This document shows positions 37,601-48,800 of a DNA stretch of 64,000 nucleotides, piece after piece. Within the stretch, counting starts at the first letter, position 1; every line of letters starts with the position of its first letter. The stretch comes from Membranipora membranacea (lineage: Eukaryota > Bryozoa > Gymnolaemata > Cheilostomatida > Membraniporidae), in the NCBI GenBank assembly GCA_914767715.1, contig OU612068.1, positions 33,046,001 to 33,110,000 on the forward strand, written 5' to 3'. The notes beneath the pieces are model-generated. The model worked only from the letters and a program-made list of their open reading frames with translations, did no database searches and was not told the DNA's origin. The translations under genes and the position numbers were made by a program.

Positions 37601-40600
37601 CAGTGATCTTATGTGTGACTTACAGATTCCGTACCAGGTACCATCTCATACACATGTACTCTTCTCCTCTCTTCTCTGATATATCGTTCTCTCTCAGGAC
37701 ACATGTCAGGACAGCAGCCTCGTGTAGCTCGAGCTTTAGATATATCACTTTCCTTACTTACACCCTGCATACGTCAACAACAAAACACTGAACAGTCGCA
37801 TACGCAAAAACAATTGGTTGATAAGTTCAATAACTACCCAGGATTTACAGAAACAAATCACTGAATTATTGTTCCCTTTTTCAAAAAATCTCACATGACA
37901 CTGTCAGAACAAACTTTTCCATCTAAGTGAGTGTTCACGATTTGAAAGGGAAAAGCAGTTAAAATACTGTTCACACTGAACTGACCTGTCTCATGAGCTT
38001 TTCCCTTTTATCTAAAACAGCTTGTCTCTCACCGACCGTATGAGCCACTGTCTGTGTGAGTGACATGAGCACCTCCGGTAATATAAACTCAACATCTGAA
38101 ATAGTATGTCCTGAGCAAAGTAAGACATATTTCTGTACAGCCAGCAAATTTACTAAGCATAGTTAAAGAGAGCGAATGATGAGGATGAGAATTTTATGGC
38201 ACTCCATTTACAATAACAATGATTAAACTAGTATTGGCAATAAATTGCCACAAAATCGCCAACTCAATTTACTGTTTGAGGCATTGGACAATATTTGACC
38301 CTACATAATTACCTATATAACCCATTCAGATGTATTAATTTTGTCATGGACACTATCACAGCTCCGGGGCTGTATGCACACATAGTTACTGATCAGCCAT
38401 GGTACACTTTTGTAATCTGGTCACCTACCTTCTGTAGCCTCATGTTTAGTGTCTGCAGTTCTGATCGGTCTGACAGAAGGAGACGGGGATCTCTGCTGCA
38501 GCTTTTTAAATGGCAGACTAATAGCGGCAGCAGAAGGCGTCGGTTGAGCTCGCTGCCCAGCTGGGCTGACTCTGCCGAAAAGTGATGTGCCTGCAGCAGG
38601 TGAGTGAGACTGTTTGACCTACAACGAACCAACCAACACAGTTTGCTATTGTTTGTTTTTGTTGATCAGAACCAGAATAGCACTGTAGAGAGAAAAATGT
38701 AGAACACATCAAAATTATCTTAAAATCATAGAAATGGCAGTTTAGTCCATTCAGTGATTCAAGTTTCACCAGCATCATTTCATTTCCTCCAGTACCATAC
38801 TATACATCTGGCATTTACTTAAATTAACAGTAGCTTTTAACCATATATCTAATAACTCACCTGCGGTTTGCCAAACAATGACGGCTTCATAATACTGCTA
38901 CTTCCCTCAGCTTTCACTCCTCCGGATACCTTATCGGCTGCAGGTTTACCAAACAGCAGCTTACTGTCAGCTCCACTAGATCCGAACACGGACTTACCAA
39001 ATGGTCCACTAGCACCACCCTGTGTCACTCCGCTGGAACCACCATGTGTCGCACCGCTTACTGAGGAGTCTGAGGGTTCACCGGATGCAGGTATAGGTTT
39101 ACCAAAAATTGTCTTACTATCAACAGGCTGTGGCAGTCCAAAGACATTAGGGGATGTTTCCGGTTCAGTTTTGGTCTGTACAGGCTTTCCAAACAGTGTT
39201 TTCTTCTCTCCTTGTTTCTCCTTCTTGACTGCTGCCTCAGACTGAGACTGAGTGGGCTTACCGAACAGGATCTTACCCCTTGCAGCTGCTGCAACAGTAA
39301 CTGGCTGGTTTGCAGGCTGAGACTTTTTAGCAGCTGCTGCAGCACTTTTTGCGACATTCTGAGGATTGACTTTGACAAACGGATTCGAAGCACCTGATCG
39401 ACTAGCAGTGGTTTTCCATTTAGGGCCCATAGTCCGAACCTGTAATATAAAAAAAATTTGGAAAAGGAAGAAAAAGAATTATCTTGATAATTATGGGAAT
39501 TTCAAGGCAAAAACTTGTAGTATATACACTGGGAAAACCTTAGCTATGTAAGGAAAATTGCTACCAATTTCATTAAGTCATCGACAAAGAGACCTTGTGA
39601 TTCTATAAATTTTGTTCCCGTTTACATTAATCATAGTATCAACCTCAGTGTTTCACAATAGAGGAAGTACCTGTTTAGCAGTGCGATTTTCTTCTTCCCA
39701 TTCATCAGGTGGTGGTAGATCATCATACAGACCAGCTTGTACTGGAGCTCTCTCCCCACCAGTGGATCTCTCTAATGACTCACTACTAGCAGGCTGTACT
39801 GAAGTATTACTGCTTTTAAATATTTCACCTGTAAATTCGGTCAATATGAGCATGAGATACCATATGTCACTGAAAACTGCCTGAGACGTCATACAAGGTG
39901 TCGTTTAAACGAACCTTTCACACAGCCTTTCGTAACGTTGACATAAATTAACTTTGAATGAAAGACTGCTATGATAGCTAAATTCGCGCTCTTGGTATCT
40001 ATATAAAAAAATCATTAATCATAATCATTTTCATGGGGAAATCCAACTGAATCCAACTTGAATTCAAGTTGTCTCCTATTATCAATGAGGAGATAATTCT
40101 AAGTTTCATTTGGCTGATATAGAAAAACCGTATACCTAATCATAAAATCTATTCAGTTTGTTTTCCCAATGAAAATGATTATGATTAATGATTATTTAAT
40201 ATAGATACCAAGGGCTCGAATTTACCTGACGAGATGTTACCAGTAATAGGCAAATTCGCAACCTGCCCCACTGTAATAAAATTGATTATTAATAATCAGT
40301 GTAAAATCCCATACGCAGTAGCTCTCAACTGCATATGGGATTTTACACTGATTATTAATAATCAATTTTATTACAGTGGAACAGGTCCCCTTTGTGTTGA
40401 CAATAATTCAGTGGAAAGTTATTATTACAGTTTGTCTGAGACTTTCTTGCATTAGGCAAATTCGCAACCTGCCCCACTGTAATAAAATTGATTATTAATA
40501 ATCAGTGTAAAATCCCATACGCAGTAGCTCTCAACTGCATATGGGATTTTACACTGATTATTAATAATCAATTTTATTACAGTGGAACAGGTCGCGAATT

Positions 40601-41875
40601 TGCCTAATGCAAGAAAGTCTCAGACAAACTGTAATAATAACTTTCCACTGAATTATTGTCAACACAAAGGGGAGACACTGACCTCTGCTGACAGCCGCTC
40701 CTCGGAATAGTCCCCTGCTGCTAGCTGCTCCTCCCCTGCTGCCAGCTGCTCCTCCCCTGCTGCCAGCTGCTCCTCCCCTAGCTGATGGACCTGCTGTGTG
40801 TGCCCCAGAAGGGTTGAGTGAGGATCCTATGGCTTTACCAAATAATCTACTCCTTCCAGCCATGGTGGCAGGACTCTCTGAAAGATCACATACATTCACA
40901 GTAAGATAATAAATGTATAATATAGGCTTCTGCATCTTTAAATTTGGTCAAATCAATCGAGGCAATGTGTCTAGTATTGATAGTTTTTCTTTTTTTTTTA
41001 CCAAAAGGAAGGCAAGAAAATAAATCTCATTCCCAAAATAAGAAACTTGGCTAGGCAGATTACACTGCTATGTTATGCTATGAACATTTAAGTTGTACTA
41101 TGTCCAGTTGACATGACATGAGCTACCATTGAGATTGAACAGCAAGAACGGCTTACATAAATACAAATTTACAAAGTGAAGACTATTCTTGTTACTTTGC
41201 AGAACTTTTTAAAGACAAACTTGGACCAATGGGTCGTATCCACTTTGTGTCAGGTGCGAGAAACTGGAGATTGGTTCAGAAAAGCTGTAGTCATGAGTAC
41301 AGAACTCACAAGCAGTACAATAAGCAGTCTGGGCTGAGTGCACATGGTTAAGGGTTTACGTTTAGCCAAAGGGCAGATTTACCAAACCTCTAAAACATTT
41401 CCATTTTCCAACAGCTTCTCAATAAAACTCACCTGTAGAGCTGGTTCTTGACCTGCCAGTAGAAGCACGTCTCATAATGATCTGTATCACAGCTCCCTGG
41501 TAGTTTGTACCGAGATTCCTCGCCTGAACTGCCTGCTCATGATTCTCAAACTCAACATGAGCCACTCCTTTCTCTTTATTTATCAGCACCTTGGTAACAG
41601 TCCCAAACTTTTCAAAGTGCTCCATGAGAGGCTGCCGCCTTAACAAGCTGTAATAATATTGAAGTATATCACATCTGAGCTGGTAAAAACAATATCCAGC
41701 ATGTCATATTCACTTACTTTAACTTCAAAGGGCACCCAAAAAAAATTAACTCATTCAGAGATTCAGAGACTTGTTTAAAAACTTACATAACAAAACAAAT
41801 TATATTGTAAGCTTACTTTGGGGGTATCTCTCGACATTGCAATGTACGTCGCTCATTATCTTGTGAACTTTCCAT
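25642..41875 (-). CDS. MCM3AP/GANP-like mRNA export scaffold (Sac3 domain), 27 exons
   Basis: Exons run from ATG at 41875 to the stop at 25642: 41875-41817, 41647-41433, 40877-40683, 39828-39671, 39439-38861, 38618-38429, 38095-37986, 37764-37624, 37459-37244, 37065-36797, 36637-36412, 36212-36076, 35920-about 35637, 35422-35343, 34407-34270, 33987-33803, 33521-33300, 33175-33066, 32800-32645, 32179-32052, 28930-28742, 28586-28380, 28140-27979, 27642-27528, 27274-27079, 26441-26221 and 26015-25642. The sum is about 1,753 residues (human 1,980). An RRM lies at about 15-90. FG motifs (LFGKP, IFGKP, VFGSS) follow to about 460. The Sac3 domain begins with [16 protein letters not shown] near 517 and includes [14 protein letters not shown] and [15 protein letters not shown] charged region and the C-terminal MCM3AP-specific part come after. 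The family bridges transcription, TREX-2 and nuclear pores in mRNA export. The donor of the 35920 exon is weak (GTCCAG) and was chosen for phase. Confidence 0.92.
29642..31756 (+). CDS. gustatory-receptor-like (GRL) seven-helix protein, nested
   Basis: Four exons join in frame to 434 residues: 29642-30646, 30940-31014, 31291-31377 and 31619-31756, all phase 0. The long first exon holds six hydrophobic segments. The last three short exons build the C-terminal part: [20 protein letters not shown] followed by a final helix with SYLIIVVQF. This matches the G-x-F-x-I-N and T-Y-L-x-x-x-x-Q-F signature that defines insect gustatory receptors and their GRL relatives in other animals. The phase-0 short 3' exons also fit that family. 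These proteins have an inverted topology and can act as ligand-gated channels or, outside arthropods, in development. The gene sits wholly inside an MCM3AP intron (28931-32051) on the opposite strand. Ligand unknown. Confidence 0.82.
32827..32883. repeat. three 19-base tandem units with internal inverted repeat
   Basis: Three exact copies of AAGTGTACCCCACAGGTAC. Each unit contains GTACC and GGTAC separated by five bases, so each can form a small hairpin. It lies in an MCM3AP intron near the acceptor of the exon at 32800. Confidence 0.9.
34519..35325. repeat. 39-base minisatellite, about 20 copies
   Basis: A unit built around CATGGCCTGGAGCACAGCAT then TCAGAGAGAGAGGTACAAT repeats about twenty times. 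The unit length is 39, 41 or 43 because the AG run has five, six or seven copies. Two other sites vary between copies (CATGG or CAGGG, and CTGGAG or CTGCAG). The array fills an intron of the minus-strand MCM3AP gene between the exons at 35422-35343 and 34407-34270. Long open frames cross it on the plus strand only because a 39-base unit preserves frame. I do not treat them as genes. Confidence 0.95.
39979..40223. mobile_element. foldback MITE, about 245 bases
   Basis: Terminal arms of about 63 bases (39979-40041 and 40161-40223) are inverted copies with roughly five mismatches. The ends read TAAATTCG and CGAATTTA, so a TA target duplication is possible. The middle has no coding capacity. It lies in the MCM3AP intron between the exons at 40877-40683 and 39828-39671, only about 25 bases from a second foldback element. 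Confidence 0.75.
40247..40672. mobile_element. nested foldback element with duplicated hairpin
   Basis: A 141-base block at 40247-40387 is repeated without change at 40453-40593. Each block contains a perfect 45-base inverted repeat (first copy 40269-40313 with 40334-40378). Around the second block lies another perfect inverted repeat of 79 bases, 40387-40465 with 40594-40672. The right end stops about ten bases from the 5' splice site of the MCM3AP exon at 40683. No open frame is relevant. It looks like a recent foldback transposon or rearranged MITE. Confidence 0.85.
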
Positions 41876-43055
41876 CCTTGAACCTTAGAAGTTCCAACTG
41901 AGTGAAGGTAATCACAGAACTACCGACTATACTTCTTAGTCATCTCATGCTAGCATTAATATTAAATAGTAACCGTATAACAAAATGGTATGCAAAAAAT
42001 GAGACGTTGTGTTCACTAAGTACAAATTTATCTTGAGGCAGAGAAAAACATAACTGGCTGGCAGAGGTTACTCTTTCTCTTAGTCGCAAACTCTTTGCTG
42101 GATATAATAATTATGAGGTTAATTTCCGGACTTTCGTATGTAATTGCATACTATGTCATTATCTCTATGATGTGTAAGGCCCTGTGTACTTACAGCCTTT
42201 CCATTTTCTGTTAAGCTTGTTTGACAATACAGTCGGATTGATTGGAAAACATGTAGTAGCCTTTCTGATACCATTTGACATGGCTGGCTATTTATGAACA
42301 CATTGTCTGTCACTCGAAAGGGTCCATCGATCAATAGTTTTGCATATAAATATCGATTGATGCACCTTTTTGAGTCCACAGTTCTTTCCAAATTCTGGTT
42401 CCCATAGGACTTACATACTTTACATTGCCAATGCCCAATATCAACAGGGTGGCAAAGTAAGTTAAAGGCAGTTGAGTGGCTGGCAATGAATGTGAATGTC
42501 AGTGACTGCCCCCCCCCTTGAGTTTTTGTTCAAAAAATAACAAAAATTAAAAACGGGCCTAAGTGTTGGAGTGACCTGTCACTAACTTCTGTCACTAACT
42601 CCTTTGGTCAGCCTGTCTTGACAAGATTTGTTACTATTAATTATAATTATTATCAATCAGTATCATATTTATTATCATTGACTGTCATTTTTTATTCATT
42701 TTTTCAAGGAGTTTAACCCGAAGTAGCCATGGGCCCCTGGGACTTACATGCCTTACTTTGCCAATAATGTCCAGTATCAACAGTGAGACTTCAAGTTAAT
42801 ATATATGAGGGTAACAAGTTACTTTTTAACTACTCTGCTATCTGTAAACTTTCTAGAAAACCTCTTTAAACAAATAAATATAAATATATATATGTTGTTC
42901 AAGACCGACTACTCTGTAGTACTAGCCTTCCTTACCTCACCTCAGATGAGGTAGCACATCCTATTGATTTGTCGAAGAAATCGGTTTAGGGATGCCTCTA
43001 AATGTTAGGACCAGGGTTTAGACCAGGGAATGTGGTTTTAACAGCATGGCGCTGT
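41876..43055. other. repeat-rich intergenic DNA
   Basis: This region holds the upstream side of the MCM3AP-like gene and partial copies of the palindromic MITE. One starts with CATGGGCCCCTGGGACTTAC near 42729 and a weaker one lies near 42397-42470. A run of nine or ten C residues occurs near 42510. A 90-codon open frame on the minus strand (42119-42391) matches nothing I know, and I do not call it a gene. Confidence 0.5.
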
Positions 43056-43450
43056 TTAGGGTTGGGCGGTTTTCTGCCCCCTCATCTCACGGATTGTCCG
43101 AGGCAGGAAACTAGCGTGGTAAATACTTTTGTTTGTGGCCACAGAGTTAGGTTCACCTCTGGCGGCTGCTCTGGTGGTCATTGTAGTGTTTTCCCTGTCT
43201 TCGGTGATTTCATCGTATGCTTTAGAGAGAGCATGGTGTTGGTTCTCGTTCTGAAGAACTCTGGTGAGCAGACACAGCCGATGATTTCTCCGCCTTTCTT
43301 CCAGCGTCCCAATTTCTAGCTGGTTCCTGGCTTCGGTCACACTTGCACCACGGCCCTTCAGGTTGCCTATGAATCTGATGGCGTCATTTTGCACCAGTTC
43401 TATCTTCTGTGCTGTTGTTCTGGTGGATGGGTCCCATACTGTGTCTGCGA
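43056..43450 (-). pseudogene. non-LTR reverse transcriptase C-terminal remnant
   Basis: The minus-strand frame reads from about TVWDPSTRTTAQKIELVQND through LGTLEERR-like and CLLTRVLQ-like blocks to a TIREMRG ending. This is the usual C-terminal end of LINE ORF2 proteins (P-x-W, K-I-E-x-V-Q-x-x-A-x-R-F, L-E-x-R-R). The catalytic core is absent and upstream sequence is degraded. It differs in sequence from the remnants at 7976 and 53047, so it comes from another element. Confidence 0.7.
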
Positions 43451-43657
43451 TTTCGAGGATTGGCCTACACTACTACATAGTAGGCTTGTGTATGCCAGTA
43501 GCTTTGAACATGTCTACTACCAAGAAGTAAGAGGAACTCATATGGTCTAACTTAGCACCAATATTTGCTCCCTTTTTTTGAATGTTTCTGGGGGAGGTCC
43601 CTGCAATATCAAGGCATAATACCAACTTGATTCTAGTTGAACAATTTACTATTGAAT

Positions 43658-43762
43658 CATGGGCCCCTGGGACTTACATGTCTTTACTTTGCCAATGTCC
43701 ACTATCAACCAGTGATAGTGGACATTGGCAAAGTAAAGACATGTAAGTCCCAGGGGCCCATG
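43658..43762. mobile_element. palindromic MITE / foldback element, copy 2
   Basis: Perfect 50-base arms (43658-43707 and 43713-43762) surround a five-base spacer. The arms match those of the copy at 2815. An eight-base TATTGAAT directly precedes the left end and recurs six bases after the right end, which may be a displaced target duplication or chance. Confidence 0.8.
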
Positions 43763-44476
43763 TATAAGTATTGAATGTGGTTTCAAAAAAAGAGGAAAAA
43801 AATTTGCTCTTGCTACAAAGTATTACACCCTGTAGGATATTGCTTGTTTATAGGTCATATGAGTAATTGTCTTTGCCAATAAACAGATATATAGGTCATG
43901 AATTACAAGGATAATACATTGTCAAAATTGAGATCTTATCAAAATTCATGATCCTTCAGAGATTTTGTGTAAATTGCATATTGTAGTCTGAAAGTACTTC
44001 TTTCTATTGATTAATTTACAAACAATATGGCCAAGAAAAAGTATTGTGTGTTGGTATCAGTCTTCAGACAAAAACAAGTACATGTGCTCTTTTTGTTATA
44101 CAACTGCAGAATGAATGGGACTTGCAGGAAAAGTCTGGTTGTATAATAAGTGCTCATTCTATATTGACATCCTCATGCTACAGCATCTATTGTCTTTGTG
44201 GAATAAAACAGTGAATAGGACCAAGGATAAACACAGAGGATACTGACAGACTGTTGTAAGGAGGTAATTTTTTTCTTAGCAATGTAATATTCAGTATATA
44301 ATATAGCCACTCTACCACACCCAGAAGTAGAGTGAATGATGACTGTCATGGATCAATTATATGTTCAATCACTGTATCATAACAAGGTCTTTCACTTACT
44401 TCACTTAGCTTGCAGGATTCCTTCTGGAATATTGCACCAGTATATTAGTCTCCTGCTCCCTCCATCTAGACCGATC

Positions 44477-45166
44477 TTAAACCGTCTCTGCCGGCTTCAA
44501 TCCAGGACTTGATGCCATATGACTGCAACTGTTCAAGAGCTGTGCTCTTCTCCAGGTCTTCTTTGGTCTACCACGTCTCCTTTCCCCTTTCAGGTACCCA
44601 ACCAAACTAGTGTGTGGGATTGAGCCCTGCCTTCTCAGAGTGTGCCCCAGGTAACGCCATCTTCTAACATCAATCATCTGATACACTAGGTGCTGTCAAC
44701 TCATTCTGTATACTTCCACATTGAATGTCTTTGTCCACCAGTACAGCTTTAGTATCCGACGACAGCAGTCTAGGTGGAAAACTCAGAGTTTGCGTAGTTC
44801 ATCCTTTGTCCTCCTTCAAGTTTCACATCCGTACAATAACACAGACATGACATTGGAAAAGAAAAGTCGTAACTTAAGATGTCTCTTTATGGACTTTGAC
44901 CTCCAGATTTTCCAGAGCCGGTAGAATGCTGTAGTGGCTTGATTGATCCGATTTTGAATATCGATTGTCGCACGTCCAACCGCATCTATCTTAGCACCAA
45001 GATACTGAAGGTTGTTGACAAACTCCAGTTCATTGTTGTTGATCATAACAAGGTAACAATATATATATAAGGACCGGCTAGTCACCCTTATAGCCATTTC
45101 CAAATATGCTAGTATTAATCCATATGAGGCTGTGAACTGGGTTTCACCTACCTTGCATCCTGACAC
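44477..45166 (-). pseudogene. RTE-like reverse transcriptase remnant, broken
   Basis: Two minus-strand pieces are in different frames. The upstream piece (45166-44816) has ELEFVNNLQYLGAKIDAVGR, NRINQATTAFYRLWKIW and VMSVLLYGCET. The downstream piece (44686-44477) has RRWRYLGHTLRRQGSIP and GERRRGRPKKTWRR. This string of motifs marks the C-terminal half of RTE-like and related LINE proteins. A stop and frame change separate the pieces, and foreign-looking sequence is present near 45060-45130. The copy is dead. Confidence 0.75.
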
Positions 45167-45859
45167 ACTTGGATTGAACAGGGAGAATCCACTTTCACTA
45201 GACTGATTGAAGCATCTACTTGGCTTTCTACCATCAGCTCAGAATATTACCAAAAAAATATCCTGTTTCAAATGAAGGATTTATAAGTTTTTTGTGCTTA
45301 TGTTGTTGTTGGAGGTGCAGGCTGCACGAATGCTGTAAGAAATTTCACATAGAGCACCCGCCACATGACTCACAACACGAGTGATGGATTGGACTAAGTA
45401 CCTAAAATTGTCTGTGCACGCAACATGGGCTGCACCAATATCCCTCTACAATATTTTCTTCATAAAACTCCCTCTGCACTTCCTCTACGTACAGAGAACT
45501 GAACTTTTTCTGTACTGGTTTATTCTTTCTTGGTTCCAACACATGTCAGATGTCAAGCTGCACATCATTGGAAGCATACAAAGTGACCTATGTCAGTGGA
45601 AGTAATCAAATGATCTGAATAGCTGATTCTGAGTACTGCTGTTCATTGATAAATTAGTATTAGCAAAGGTTTGTTAGCTGTAACTTGACCCAACTGAGAG
45701 CAAGCAATATAGGAGACAGAACTACATTTATCAATTACTTAATGTTAGTAAGGATTCAAACAATATCCCTCTATAAAATAATGTTACTCAATTCACAACA
45801 AACCAATTTTTTATGTTTCAGATACTACAATTGAACCAAAAGTCTTCAGGTCATTCAGT

Positions 45860-48800
45860 ATGGCCAGAAACACAGTGATATGTCTGCTCAGAAATGATTT
45901 GAGAGTTCATGATAATGAAGTGAGTAGTTTAATGCAACAAACCTTTCCACCCTCTCGGATGAACATATTATTGATGAAATGGGCTGAGAAGATAATTTCA
46001 CATTCATTCAAATTTTGTCTTGCTTATGAGGATAGCTGCAATCAAGATCTGTTTTATTATTTATATGAAGGTGCTCAGCTGGGCTTGTAAAAATGGTAAG
46101 AATGTCATCCCTCTATACTGCTTCGATCCTCGACACTATGAAGGTACATACAACTACAAATTCAAAAGGACAGCAGTACACAGACTACGTTATATACTGG
46201 AGAGTGTGAAAGATCTGAGAACTTCACTCCAAGGACTCGGCAGGTTAGGAATAAATCATCCTAAAACTCTCAATCCTCAAAATGTGTGCACTGTGCTTCA
46301 CAGTTGTGTTGGGTAAAAGCTCATAAGAAAGCTATATAATTTGGAATTGGAATTCTTTCATGGTGTTTCATAGATTATAGCTACTTTATTGTTTAAAGAT
46401 ATATTTATTCTTTAGTTGTTTGTTTAACTATTATAAGCTGTCTGGTAAAGCCTTGAGGTGGCATAAATATCTTCATCTTGAGAATTGACACAATGGTCAT
46501 TATATTGTATGATCATGTTCGCTTTTTTAGCTCCTTAGTTGTGAGACAAGCTAAGCCACATGATGCTATAGCTGAACTTCACAAACAATACCCATCCATT
46601 GGTGCTGTGTGTCTACAGAGAGAGGTTAGGATTCATACCCAAATCATCTTTTGCATATGTTTTGCACAAATGCAAATATAATAACAGATATTGAAAGAAG
46701 TGAAACAAAGTCAGTTGAAGACTTGAAATTATTATTTGTCTGACGACTGAGAAAAGTTTTATGAATAATATTCTACAGGTGACAAAAGAAGAGTTGGGTG
46801 TAGAGGATGAAATATCTGAGTTTGCTAAATCCTGCGATGGTATCCATGTACAGAAGATATGGGGATCCACACTGTATCATGTAGATGATATGCCTTATGA
46901 GTCAATCGATCAGTGAGTTTAGACACACTACCACCACGACCTATTATTTGGAATCGGCTGATGTCATGAACATTTACTGTACATGTACAGCTGTAATTGG
47001 CAATTAGCAAACCTTCCCAAACTGTTTGTTTTTGTACAATAGCTATTAATTAAAATTTTGAACCAGAGTAATAACATGCACTGAATAATCATAATGCCCA
47101 CCAGCGACTTCTGGCTCTTGAGAGGTGTACGTACAATGGCTCTTGAGAGGTGTACATACAATGATGTTCCGTTTTGTTATGTTACTGGACATCGTGATTC
47201 TACTTTAAAGCTAATAGCAATACGCCATTATAAGGGCCTAAATATACATTGTGGTATTTCTTCCAGGGTACACTCGATATATACACATTTCCGCAATAAG
47301 ATGGAGAAGAATTGTGAGGTGAGATCAGAGATAGATATGCCTAAGGAGTTTCCTTCTCTACCTGAAGGTATCGATGAGGGAGTCATCCCCTCTGTCACTG
47401 ACTTCAATCTCTCAGGTTGGTGCTAAGGTCATCCTTTGTGATATTTACCCCTGAAGCTTTACTAAATATTAAAGGCTTCATTCCCTTTTCTTGTTTCACA
47501 CCCAATCTTCTATGAAGTGGAGCTTCAATTATAGTATTATATGAATTACAAAAGGAACAACGGCATAAATCAAGTCAGAGACACAGCAAGTGATGTAATA
47601 AGTAAATCAATGTAATAAGCCTGCTTGCCAATGTTATTATATATAATAACTCTATGATAGTACCCCCTTGTGACGAGTATGAAAATTCTGCCGATCTTCT
47701 CCACCAATCAACTCATTTCTCATCATTTCATGAAGATGTGGAGCCCCATGAGAATACAGCGTTTCCCTTCTCTGGTGGTGAAACTAGTGGATTAGATAGA
47801 GTGAAGAAGTATATCTGGGACACTCATCACGTGGACACATACAAGGAGACAAGAAATGATCTCATTGGACCTGAATACTCGACTAAATTTTCACCATGGT
47901 AAGATAACTGTTGCAAGTTCATTACTCATAATTTGGGTATATCACAGAAAAAGCTTGATGGCATCTTTCTTGCTCTGGCAATGTGTATCCTAGTTGAAAT
48001 GAAAAAAAAACAAATTGACATTGAAATCCTCTCTAATATTGAGAGTTGTCTTCCCCTTTCTATTGGGTAGGTATTCCCTACAGGTACAAACACTCAAATT
48101 ATCAATCTGGTGCAAACTCCCTGGTCCATTGCTCACTCCATATTGAGAGTATAACTACGTGTTACAAACTTCTCACTTCGCATGCACCTGATTTTTTAAT
48201 GGCATTTGCTTTTTAACCGAGATGTTTATGGTATGTTATGTAGATCAAGTTTTAGAATTAAGGCCAGGGAGTTTTATGATGGTAGCAAGCATTGTGTGAA
48301 GTGTGATCATGATGGGGATTTACTGATATTATTCAGGTTAGCTCTTGGATGTGTATCACCGAGGTATATATACTGGGAGCTGAAGAGATATATGGGACAG
48401 AAGAAATCTAACACTGATGGTCCTTACTGGATTATCTTTGAGCTGATATGGAGAGATTTTTTCAAGTATGCTGCCATGAAGCATGGCAACAAGTTCTTCT
48501 TCTCATACGGTAGGTACAAGTTAGTGATTACTCTAGTGCTTGTGCTATTATCAGTGCTGCCTTAATTCATGTGATTGTAAAATTGTTCTATATTTTCTGT
48601 CTTTTTCCCTGGCCAAGTTTGCACATCTATGGTTGGAATCAATAGATGGTAACCTTTTGACCTTTTTAAAGTTATATTTATTTATATGAGCTACATAGAT
48701 TGTGCCTTGGAGATCATGTTGCTGTTGGGGTGATTTTCGTGTTGACAAGCAATCTGTAGTGTTATGAGATATGTGCAAGCCCCTGATGCCTGCATTGATT

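Noticed and set aside
38868-39245. 125-codon plus-strand open frame
   Set aside because: It is an antisense shadow of the FG-repeat exon at 39439-38861.
42119-42391. 90-codon minus-strand open frame
   Set aside because: Protein-like in places, but it matches no family and lies among transposon debris, with no splice partners found.
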